Source: Anaerocaecibacter muris (GTDB lineage: Bacteria; Bacillota; Clostridia; Christensenellales; Pumilibacteraceae). Taken from it: 64,000 nucleotides of DNA. Positions 53,438-61,900 of the stretch are shown in pieces. The notes under the pieces were generated by a model that worked only from the letters and a program-made list of their open reading frames with translations, was not told the DNA's origin and did no database searches. The stretch lies in contig NZ_CALPCE010000001.1 of assembly GCF_943192945.1 (NCBI RefSeq), positions 1 to 64,000 on the forward strand. The letters run 5' to 3'. Made by a program: the position numbers and the translations under genes. Positions within the stretch are counted from its first letter, which is position 1. Each line of letters opens with the position of its first letter.

Positions 53438-55372
53438 ATGAAAATTACGTTAAAGGACGGAAATTCCGTCGAGGTCGAAAGCGGTATCACCGCGGAACAG
53501 GTCGCAAAAAACATAAGCGATAATCTTTTGCGCGCCGCGCTGTGTGCGCGCGTCAACGGCGAGCTTGTCGATTTAAAAACGCCGCTGACAAGCGATTGCA
53601 CGCTCGAAATAGTTACGTACAAAGACGAGGACGGACGCGAAGTGTACCGCCATACCGCGTCGCACATACTCGCGCAGGCGATTAAAAACGTTTATCCCGC
53701 GGCGCAACTCGCAATCGGTCCCGCGACGGCGACGGGGTTTTATTACGACGTCGATCTGCCGTTTGCCATTACAATGGACGATCTCGAAGCGGTCGAGAAC
53801 GAAATGAACGAAATTATTGCCGCCGATTTGCCGATTGAACGCGAGGTCGTCACGCGTAAAGCCGCGCTTGCGAAAATGCAAGGGTTCGGCGAGTCGTATA
53901 AAATGCAACTCATAGAGGAATTGCCTGCGCGCAGTAAAATAACTTTTTACCGTCAGGGCAATTTCGTCGATCTTTGTCGCGGTCCGCACTTGCCGAGCAC
54001 GGGCAAGGTCAAGCACATAAAACTTGTTCAGCTCGCGGGCGCGTACTGGAAGGGCGACGAGCACAATAAAATGTTGACGCGCATTTACGGCGTTGCGTTC
54101 GAGAAAAAATCGGAAGTCGAGGAGTACCTTTCCAAGCTCGCCGAAGCCAAAAAGCGCGATCACAACAAGCTCGGTCGGGATATGGGCTTGTTCATGACCG
54201 AAGAGCGCGTGGGGCAAGGTTTGCCGCTGTTCATGCCCAAGGGCGCGAAGATGATGCAGACAATGCAACGGTTTGTCGAGGACGAGGAAGAACGGCGCGG
54301 CTACATGCTCACAAAAACGCCGTACATGGCAAAGAGCGATCTTTACAAGTTGAGCGGGCATTGGGATCACTACCGCGACGGCATGTTCATTATAGGCGAC
54401 GAGGTTATGGACGACGAGGTGCTTGCGCTTCGACCCATGACCTGTCCGTTCCAGTACATGATTTATAAAAACGGGCTGAAAAGCTACCGCGATTTGCCCT
54501 GCCGCTATGCGGAAACGAGCACGCTTTACCGCAAAGAGGCGAGCGGCGAGATGCACGGTCTTATCCGCGTAAGGCAGTTTACGCTTGCCGACGGGCATAT
54601 AATCTGTACGCCCGAACAGCTTGAAAACGAATTTAAAGGCTGTTTGGATTTGTGCGAATTTATGCTCAATACGTTCGGACTGCGCGACGATATATTCTAT
54701 CGGTTCTCGCGCTGGGATCCAAAGGACAAAGAGAAGTATATTAACGAGCCGAAGAAGTGGAAGGAAGCCGAGGACACCATGAAACATATCCTCGACGACC
54801 TCGGCGTGGAGTACGTGGAAGGAATAGGCGAGGCGGCGTTTTACGGTCCGAAGCTCGATATTCAGTCGCGCAACGTTTACGGCAAAGTCGATACCCTGCT
54901 TACCATACAGGTCGATATGTTCCTTGCCGAACGTTTCGATATGACTTACGTTGACGAAAACGGCGAAAAGAAAACGCCCTACATTATTCATCGCAGTTCG
55001 ATAGGCTGTTACGAGCGCACGCTCGCTCTGCTTATAGAAAAGTTCGGCGGCGCGTTCCCGTTATGGCTGTCGCCCGAACAAGTGCGCGTGCTGTCGCTTA
55101 CCGAGCGCACCGCAGACAAGTGCATAGAAATTACCGAGTGGCTTAAAAAGCGCGGCGTGCTCGCTACTGCGGACAACCGCAACGAAAAAATCGGTTACAA
55201 GATACGCGAAGCGCAGGTCGATAAAGTGCCGTACATGCTCATTATCGGCGACAAGGAAGCGGCGCAGAACGTCGTGTCCGTCCGTCACCGCAACGACGAT
55301 CTCGGCGCAATGAGCTTTGACGAGTTCTATTCCAAGATACGCGAGGAAATAGACACCAAGGCGATTAACTGA
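53438..55372 (+). CDS. thrS: Threonyl-tRNA synthetase
   Basis: Class II synthetase charging tRNA-Thr. The 644 residues comprise a TGS domain (1 to about 65) and an editing domain (HTASHILAQAIKNVYP, then CRGPHLPSTGKVKHIKL). The catalytic core has MTCPFQ (zinc Cys), RYAETSTLYRKEASGEMHGL (motif 2), DGHI (zinc His), and IHRSSIGCYERTLALLIE (motif 3). An anticodon-binding domain starts LWLSPEQVRVL. A GGAGG lies before ATG 53438. It is controlled by the T-box leader. Confidence 0.98.
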   Translation: MKITLKDGNSVEVESGITAEQVAKNISDNLLRAALCARVNGELVDLKTPLTSDCTLEIVTYKDEDGREVYRHTASHILAQAIKNVYPAAQLAIGPATATGFYYDVDLPFAITMDDLEAVENEMNEIIAADLPIEREVVTRKAALAKMQGFGESYKMQLIEELPARSKITFYRQGNFVDLCRGPHLPSTGKVKHIKLVQLAGAYWKGDEHNKMLTRIYGVAFEKKSEVEEYLSKLAEAKKRDHNKLGRDMGLFMTEERVGQGLPLFMPKGAKMMQTMQRFVEDEEERRGYMLTKTPYMAKSDLYKLSGHWDHYRDGMFIIGDEVMDDEVLALRPMTCPFQYMIYKNGLKSYRDLPCRYAETSTLYRKEASGEMHGLIRVRQFTLADGHIICTPEQLENEFKGCLDLCEFMLNTFGLRDDIFYRFSRWDPKDKEKYINEPKKWKEAEDTMKHILDDLGVEYVEGIGEAAFYGPKLDIQSRNVYGKVDTLLTIQVDMFLAERFDMTYVDENGEKKTPYIIHRSSIGCYERTLALLIEKFGGAFPLWLSPEQVRVLSLTERTADKCIEITEWLKKRGVLATADNRNEKIGYKIREAQVDKVPYMLIIGDKEAAQNVVSVRHRNDDLGAMSFDEFYSKIREEIDTKAIN

Positions 55373-55397
55373 TAGCGTAAAATCTTTATGCAATATA

Positions 55398-55424
55398 AGA
55401 GGCTCGAAGCGTCGAGCCTTTTAT
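55398..55424 (+). terminator. thrS terminator
   Basis: AGGCTCGA (55400-55407), an AGCG loop, then TCGAGCCT (55412-55419) followed by TTTT. The mirror T-run for the convergent leftward gene is poor. Confidence 0.8.
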
Positions 55425-55449
55425 GTTGCTGTGGTAAAAAAGTTGTGCG

Positions 55450-55872
55450 TTAGTTTAAGTCGAACTTATTGTAATTGACGAGACGCAAGTATAAAAACGC
55501 CGTGCCCAAAAACATGACGATGTCGGCGGCATCTTTGTATGGCGGCATGATAAGCGACTGTACGCAGTCTGCGGCGCTTTGAGAATATGTTGCGTTAAAA
55601 ATTTCGTCCGCGGGCGCGGGCAGATTTTTAAGCGCGCGGATGATTGCCGACGACACAGCGTTTTCCGATTTTTGTTCGATTTCTCCGATCGCGCGGCACG
55701 CGTCGCGGAAAGTGACGGAACCGTCGGACGTGAGAATTACGGCGTTTTTAAAACGCCTGTACGCGCGTTCGCTCCTGTCGAGTTTAAAGCAGGCGAGGTA
55801 CAGGTCCGCAAGGTAGTTTATTTCCGCGTCGTTCAATAGTTGCGCGGCTCTTGTTGCCGTAGGTTTTTTCAT
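55450..55872 (-). CDS. Small protein of the padR operon, possibly Spo0A-C-like
   Basis: A 140-residue protein that is not confidently recognised. It has no membrane segment or signal. RRFKNAVILTSDGSVTFRDACRAI, then SENAVSSAIIRAL, and a final helix ADIVMFLGTAFLYLRL resemble, in order and spacing, the helices of the Spo0A effector domain. The resemblance is weak and was made by eye. It begins 25 nt after the recombinase stop on the same strand, so it is the third gene of the padR-recombinase operon. A small regulatory or DNA-binding role is a guess from context. Confidence 0.6.
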   Translation of the reverse strand: MKKPTATRAAQLLNDAEINYLADLYLACFKLDRSERAYRRFKNAVILTSDGSVTFRDACRAIGEIEQKSENAVSSAIIRALKNLPAPADEIFNATYSQSAADCVQSLIMPPYKDAADIVMFLGTAFLYLRLVNYNKFDLN

Positions 55873-55897
55873 GCGCGAGCGTTGCTTCCGTGCGGCG

Positions 55898-56983
55898 TTA
55901 TTCTTTGTCGTCCTGCGCGTCGTCGTCGCGATCGCGCAACTTGACTTTGTTGACTACGTCGCGGCGGATTTCGTCGCTCATTGCGGCGTAATGCTTGCGC
56001 GTCGTGTTCACGTCTTTGTGTCCGAGTACGTCCGCAACGACAAATATATCGTGCGTTTCGTGATACAGGTTAGTGCCGTATGTACTGCGCAGTTTATGCG
56101 GCGTTATCTTTTTAAACGGGGTAGTGACCTTGGCGTATTTTTTAACCATCATTTCGACGGCGCGCGGCGTTATGCGCCCGCCCTTATTGGATATAAACAG
56201 CGCGTCGCGGTCGTACACGCGTTTGCCGAACGGCGTTTGTTCGCTTACTTGATCGTCCAGCCATTTCAAATAATTGTCGAGAGCTTGCGCCACTTCGTCC
56301 GAAAAATACAGAACAGACGTGTTGCCGCCTTTGCGCGTGACAATAAAGCTGTTGTCGGAAAAGTTTATGTCTTTGCGGTTAAGCCCCACGCACTCGCTAA
56401 TGCGTATGCCCGTACCCAAAAACAGCGACAGCATAGCCTCGTCGCGTATGGCGGTTTTGTCGTGAAAACTTTTTTGCCTGCCCAAAAGATTATCGCCGTT
56501 TTCCGCTTCGTCGAGAATTTCGACCACTTCGTTCACGTCCAGCCTAACTATCGGTTTTAGGTGGATTTTGGGCGAATCGACCTTGGTCATAACGTCGCTG
56601 TCCAGCTTTTCTTTTTTGTAGAAGTATTTAAACATGGAGCGCAACGACGATACCTTGCGTTCCTTGGCGTGTTCCTTACAAGCGTACTTTTTGCCGCCGA
56701 TTGTGTACGACGACAGGTAGTCTATAAACGCCTCGACGTCGGTCGGCGTGACTTGCGCGAGATCGGATATAGTAAGCTCGCACATCTGTTTTGTTTTGAA
56801 TTTTTTGCGCGTCAAATAATCGCAAAAGACTCGAATATCGCGCAGATACCCGAGCCTTGTAAGCGGCATTGTCCGCATAGCTATACCGACGTTGAATTCC
56901 CGAACAAAGTCGGGCAGGGCGCATAAAATATCGTCTATTTCCGCGAGCGTCTTTTCGTTTCTTTGGTCGAAGTACGAATTCAC
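55898..56983 (-). CDS. Tyrosine recombinase (XerC/XerD-like integrase)
   Basis: A site-specific recombinase of 361 residues with the complete catalytic set: Arg194 (GTGIRISE), Lys218 (TRKGG), His296 and Arg299 (HKLR), His322 (GHKD), and nucleophile Tyr332 (TRKHYA). An N-terminal SAM-like core-binding domain (about residues 40-125) is present. It is longer than XerC/D (about 300) and ends in an Asp-rich tail. It lies 3 nt after the padR gene, in the same operon and divergent from a giant surface-protein gene. It could be the chromosome-dimer Xer enzyme, but the context also fits a dedicated DNA-inversion recombinase. No inverted recombination sites were found in the window. Confidence 0.88.
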   Translation of the reverse strand: MNSYFDQRNEKTLAEIDDILCALPDFVREFNVGIAMRTMPLTRLGYLRDIRVFCDYLTRKKFKTKQMCELTISDLAQVTPTDVEAFIDYLSSYTIGGKKYACKEHAKERKVSSLRSMFKYFYKKEKLDSDVMTKVDSPKIHLKPIVRLDVNEVVEILDEAENGDNLLGRQKSFHDKTAIRDEAMLSLFLGTGIRISECVGLNRKDINFSDNSFIVTRKGGNTSVLYFSDEVAQALDNYLKWLDDQVSEQTPFGKRVYDRDALFISNKGGRITPRAVEMMVKKYAKVTTPFKKITPHKLRSTYGTNLYHETHDIFVVADVLGHKDVNTTRKHYAAMSDEIRRDVVNKVKLRDRDDDAQDDKE

Positions 56984-56986
56984 GTT

Positions 56987-58681
56987 TTACTCCACCGCGT
57001 AACGTTCCGACTTTAACAACGACATGTATATCACTTCGCTTAACGGAATAAACAGCGCGTATGCGAGCGGGATTATAAGCGAGGGGATATATGCTTGCGA
57101 AAATCCGACGGGCATGCCCCAAATAAGGTTAAGACAGTAAACCACGACCGCGACTTGCAACATTATTATACAGCGTATAATGGTGGAAAAGCGGAAGTTG
57201 ACGTTTATCCTGTTCTTTTTGTCGGGGTTGGCGGCGAACCGTCCGACCGCCGTTATGAACATTATTATAGGCAACAGCCCCGCGCCGACGTATAACAAGT
57301 AGTCGTAACGCATGCGCATGCCCAGCCCCAAATAAAAGGTGAGAAACAGCGTAAGCCCTATTATAAACATGGCGGCGCACATTATAGTGTAGTGCGTCAT
57401 CATAAGCCTGTTGCCGTAATAGTAGTACTTGTGCGCGTACTGCTTTGCCGAATCGTTGTGGTTGCGCACGGTCACTTCGTTGCCCATACTGCGCGCCGTT
57501 TGCGTGACCTTGATAAAACGCTTTTCTTCGGGGTTTTCGCGCACTGCCGATCCGACCGCGGCTTGCTCCTGCGCGCGATTGTCGTATGCGTCGGTTTTTA
57601 CGTCGGGCGGCGCGACCTCGAACCGTTCCACGAGGTCGGACAGAACCGTTTTGTACGCTTTGCGCGCCTCGCTTTCTTCGTCCTGCTCGAAGCCGAACGC
57701 GGCGGGCGCGTTTTCCTTGACGACAACGGCGTTGTCGCGTGCCGCAGTAGCGGGCTGTTTGATATTTTCCGCAACTTCCGCGGGCGGCGCGACCCTTACG
57801 GGCGCGGGCGCGACGGAAGCGGCAGGTGCGGGCGCGGGAGGTTGCGCCGTTACGGGCGCGCTTTCCTGCGCGACGTTATACGCGGTTTTGCCGTGAACGT
57901 CCGAATAGCTTTCGCCCGTTTCGGACGCGTAATATCTGTCTATTATAGACCGCGGATCGAGCGCGGTGCGGGTTGCGGGCGGTTCTTCGATAACAGCCTG
58001 TTCCCTCGGTTGCTCACGCTCCTGCGCGGGGGAGGGTTGCTCGATTTGATCCGCATACGCAAATAAATTCTGTTGCGCGTATTCCTGTCGGGGCGCGGTG
58101 TTGCTATCCGCATAGCCGTCGCTGTACGAAAATAAATTTTGGGGAGCTTCCGTCGGCTCGGCATACTCGGGCGCTTTATACGCGGTTGCGTCGTCGATAG
58201 GTTGACTGTCCGCAAAGCCCGTCGCCGTTTCCGCCTGTTCGGAAACAGGTTCGCGCTTTTTGTCGCGTTTTTTGACCGAGCGGCGTTTGGGCACGGAATA
58301 GCCCTCGTCCTCGACGTCCGAATAATCGTCCGCGGGTTGTATGAACAGGTTGTCCGCCCCCGAAATAATGCCGCCGAACAGCGCGGTTGCGCGTTCGAAC
58401 TCGTTTTTGTAACGGATAAACACGTCCTTGCCGCTTTCGGTAAGCGAATAATACTTGCGCCTGCCGCCGTCGGACTCGGACGAATCCCAATAGGACGTTA
58501 CAAACCCCTGTTTTTCCAATCTTTTAAGGCACGCATAAACGGTGGGTTGCTTAATTTCCCACTGACCGTCGCCGCGCGCATTGATTTGCTTGATCAAATC
58601 ATAGCCGTAACGGTCACCTTCGTACAATACCTTTAATATAACGGTATCAACGTTTCCGCGAATTAAATCGCTTTCAGCCAT
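56987..58681 (-). CDS. PadR-type regulator fused to a four-helix membrane domain
   Basis: Residues 1 to about 105 are a PadR winged helix: RGNVDTVILKVLYEGDRYGYDLIKQI, then QPTVYACLKRLEKQGFVTSYW, and GGRRKYYSLTESGK. Residues of about 105-420 are low-complexity, rich in Ala, Glu, Pro and Gln, probably disordered. Residues of about 425-560 form four hydrophobic segments (starting MTHYTIMCAAMFIIGLTLFL), so the DNA-binding domain is tethered to the membrane. The 564 residues compare with 100-180 in ordinary PadR proteins. It has a consensus promoter overlapped by a 19-bp palindrome, and heads an operon with the recombinase and the small protein. AGAGGTG precedes ATG 58681. Confidence 0.88.
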   Translation of the reverse strand: MAESDLIRGNVDTVILKVLYEGDRYGYDLIKQINARGDGQWEIKQPTVYACLKRLEKQGFVTSYWDSSESDGGRRKYYSLTESGKDVFIRYKNEFERATALFGGIISGADNLFIQPADDYSDVEDEGYSVPKRRSVKKRDKKREPVSEQAETATGFADSQPIDDATAYKAPEYAEPTEAPQNLFSYSDGYADSNTAPRQEYAQQNLFAYADQIEQPSPAQEREQPREQAVIEEPPATRTALDPRSIIDRYYASETGESYSDVHGKTAYNVAQESAPVTAQPPAPAPAASVAPAPVRVAPPAEVAENIKQPATAARDNAVVVKENAPAAFGFEQDEESEARKAYKTVLSDLVERFEVAPPDVKTDAYDNRAQEQAAVGSAVRENPEEKRFIKVTQTARSMGNEVTVRNHNDSAKQYAHKYYYYGNRLMMTHYTIMCAAMFIIGLTLFLTFYLGLGMRMRYDYLLYVGAGLLPIIMFITAVGRFAANPDKKNRINVNFRFSTIIRCIIMLQVAVVVYCLNLIWGMPVGFSQAYIPSLIIPLAYALFIPLSEVIYMSLLKSERYAVE

Positions 58682-58692
58682 GCTTCACCTCT

Positions 58693-58711
58693 GTATCGTA
58701 TTATACAATAC
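58693..58711. promoter_or_regulatory. 19-bp palindrome over the padR -10 box
   Basis: GTATCGTATTATACAATAC reads as two 9-bp arms around a central T, matching at 8 of 9 positions. It covers the -10 of the padR promoter and so is a likely autoregulatory operator. Confidence 0.65.
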
Positions 58712-58728
58712 TATTATGCCTATGTCAA
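58700..58728 (-). promoter_or_regulatory. padR operon promoter
   Basis: Minus-strand TTGACA (58728-58723) and TATAAT (58705-58700) with a 17-bp spacer, full consensus. The leader is short and carries the AGAGGTG ribosome binding site. Confidence 0.85.
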
Positions 58729-58843
58729 TGTTTTTTTGCACAAATTAGCCAAACGACGGTATTCGCGCTTTAACGACACACCCGCTATGTCCGTAATTTT
58801 TATAATTAGAGGCGGGATAAAGTCGAAATTTGCACAAATATTA

Positions 58844-58872
58844 TTGACAAATTATGAACAATATGTTAACAT
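58844..58872 (+). promoter_or_regulatory. Promoter of the giant surface protein
   Basis: TTGACA (58844-58849) and TAACAT (58867-58872), spacer 17 bp. The -10 overlaps the perfect palindrome ATGTTAACAT (58863-58872). The leader to ATG 58959 is about 80 nt. Confidence 0.7.
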
Positions 58873-58910
58873 TTAACTGTATACACATATAAATGTGAAC
58901 AAATTGTTAA
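58855..58910. promoter_or_regulatory. Paired operator-like sites TGAACAnnnTGTTAA
   Basis: TGAACA-ATA-TGTTAA at 58855-58869 and TGAACA-AAT-TGTTAA at 58896-58910. They are identical outside the 3-nt centre and 41 bp apart, about four helical turns, so both face the same side. The first covers the promoter spacer and the -10. They suit a dimeric repressor; the divergent PadR protein is the obvious candidate. Confidence 0.65.
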
Positions 58911-58958
58911 CAAAATGCCGTTTGTCGGCGAACAACTTGCTTGAAGCGAGGTTACACG

Positions 58959-61900
58959 ATGAAACATAAAAAAGATAGCTTGACAGTCCCGTCGCGGGCT
59001 AAAAAGTTTTTGATAGCGGCAATCAGCGCGATTATCGCGGTTGCGCTCGTATTGACGTGCGCGCTGTGCTTTACGCAACAGGCAAAGCGGGTTGGAGTGA
59101 ACAACGAAGTGAACGGCGGCGCACAGCCGTCGCGCACGCTTTCGGCAAACCTCTCGGGCGATCAAACGGCGTTCGGCGCACTGCTCAACGGCGATATTAT
59201 AGATTTTACTTACAGCGGCGGAGTTCGCTCGATAACGTTGCCCAAAGGTACGTATACTTTGGAAGTGTGGGGCGCGCAGGGCGGCGGCGGCTATCAGAAC
59301 GGAGTTTTCAGTGCCGGCGTCGGATTGGGCGGCTACATGAAAGGAAATATAACGTTTTCCGCTACTACAACTGTTTATATATGTATAGGCGGAAAGGGTG
59401 CGGACGGCTTGTTAGGTAAATGGGGTAATCCTACGTCGTCTGCGGCGGGCGGATATAACGGCGGCGGTAATTCCGGTTGCGAAATGAATAACGACGCTAA
59501 CGACGAAGGCGGCGGCGGCGGCGGCGCGACTCACATGGCTACAACCAATAGAGGAACGCTTAATAATTACGCAAGTTATACGACTGAACTCCTTATTGTT
59601 GCGGGCGGCGGCGGCGGAACGTCCTTTAACCGTGCGGCAGGTTTGGGGCTGGGCGGCGGATCGAGCGGAACCAACGGTAATACCGGCGCCACCGGCGGAA
59701 CTCAAAGCGCATACGGCGCGGCAGGTACAAGCGGCGAAACGGGCGGAAACGGAAATCCGGGAACTTTCGGTAAAGGCGGCGCAGGCGGTCACGGCACTTC
59801 GGGCGGCGGCGGCGGCGGCGGCGGTTATCGCGGCGGCGGCGGCGCGGGTGTAGGCGGTGTAGGCGGCGGCGGCGCGGGTTATTTTAAAAGCGGTATGACC
59901 GCTACCGCGCAAAAAAACGGCGAGCAGTCGGGCAACGGCAAGGCGCGTATAACAGTCGTATCGGTCAATCAAAAGCCTACGGCTAAAAATAATACAACGC
60001 AGACAATCGCTTCGGGTTTGACGCTCGGAACGGCATATAATACCACTACCGGCAAAAAGGTATACGCGAGCGACTTTGCGCAGACTGCGAGCGGCACTGC
60101 TTTGGCGTTTACAAACGGCACTGCAAGCAATTTGGATTCGTTTACAACTACAGCCAACACGGGCTTGTTTTTGGATGCCGCTTGTACGAAAGTCGCTAAC
60201 TCATATATGGATTGGACGTGGAGCGGCAGTAGCTATTTTACCGTAACAAAGATTTACAAATATCCGAGAAACGGCGTAGACGGCTGTACGTCAAACGGCA
60301 GACTTACACTATACGCGCGAGTGCGCGATACGTTTGTATCGGATAGTACAAATGCCGTAAAACAGCGAGGATGGGCGGTTATTCCGTTCTATTTGACTGT
60401 CAATAAAAATACAATAGCGGAAAAAACGGCGAGTATAACGTCGCCGTCGGCTGTGTTTTTGGGTAAATCCAATACTGCAACCGCTCCCGCAAAAGACGCG
60501 AGCGCTTCCACGATTTACAATCCCAACGGGCAAAACATCTATACCGTTATAGCAAAATCGCCGTTGCGCATTAACCAGTCGTTCACGATAAACGCGTCTG
60601 ATTTGATTACGAGCAACTATAACGGAACTTATGCGCAAGCGGTCGTATCGCTGACAAATACGAGCGCGTTTGTAAACAGCAACGCAAACCGCAAGTTTAA
60701 GGTCAATCAGCTTGACGCAGGCTCCAAGGTAACGGCGTACACGTCTGCCAAAGCCGCGATTGCCAACGCGTTTACACAGTTGACGTTTACTTGTATAAAT
60801 CCCGATTCGACGTGGCAGGTTGTTCCCGCTACTGTTTATGTCGTGGAAAAAACAAGCGCATACGGATCGGGTTATCCCAACTGCGTTGCGGACGTTGCCG
60901 CGATAAATATCAATATTGTCTTTAAAGTAGACAATACGCGGCCTGTGCTCAATTCTGCGAGCAATATTTACAATCTTAAAGTAGGCGAAACCAAGGCGTT
61001 ATCTTTGGCGAGCTATTTTTCGGATGCGGACGGCGCGATTTCAACTTCCTCGCATAAGATAACCAACGTGATTGTTCCGTCGCACGAGTTTATGCAACTG
61101 GACAGATACGGCGACGTCGTTACGGTAGCTTCGCCCAACACGTCTTACTATAATATAGGAACGAAAACGGGCACGACGTCAAAAGACGGCATGTCCGACA
61201 GGGCGACGGGCTTTAATTCGGCGATTGCTTTTAACGCGACAAAGGGCGGCACGGACACTTCCAACGAGGCGTTTATGCGCTACACGTATTCGGGCGTAAC
61301 GCTTAACGTCGTGGGGTTGCGTTCGAGTTTTTCGCAGTATACTTCCGCGCGGGCGAGCGGCGCTCCCGGGCATTTCTATTTATTGATAAATATACAGGAT
61401 TTGCGCGAGCCGTCCGATACGGGAATTTGGTTGCCTATTGCATTTACGGTAGGGAAAGACACTTCGTATACGCCGGTTGCGGCTATAACTTCGCCCAATT
61501 CGGGCACTTGCACCGATAACCTTACGGGTCAGTCCGCGAGCGCGGCGTACCCGACGGCGGCGGGCGACGAAGGCGATTCGTTCTACTTTGCGCCTATGGC
61601 TATAAACTACAACGGATCGCACGTTGTGGGCAAGTACAAAGCGGAGGACGCGGACGGCAACAATACGGGCGCGTTGACCGACGCGGGACTTAAACCGCTT
61701 GCAATAGACGGCGACAGTTTTTCCACGTCCAACGGTCTTACGGGGCGCGGCGCAAAGCTCAATGAATTTTTGACTATAACGAGCGCGTGCACGCCCGAGT
61801 CCATAGTCAAGTCCGTTAGCTCTGCGGGTTATACGTTTGCAAACGGCGTTGCCGAAAATGTTTACTTCAAAGCGCAGTATATACCTATATATATAGAAAA

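Noticed and set aside
55900-58960. Integrated prophage or genomic island suggested by the recombinase
   Set aside because: No phage structural genes, tRNA-associated attachment repeats or excision genes are visible. The tRNA-Trp is 5 kb away without duplicated ends.
59800-59880. GGC-rich tract as a CRISPR or slippage switch
   Set aside because: There is no repeat-spacer pattern. The tract is in-frame triplets within the Gly-rich domain, so slippage by one unit would not shift the frame.
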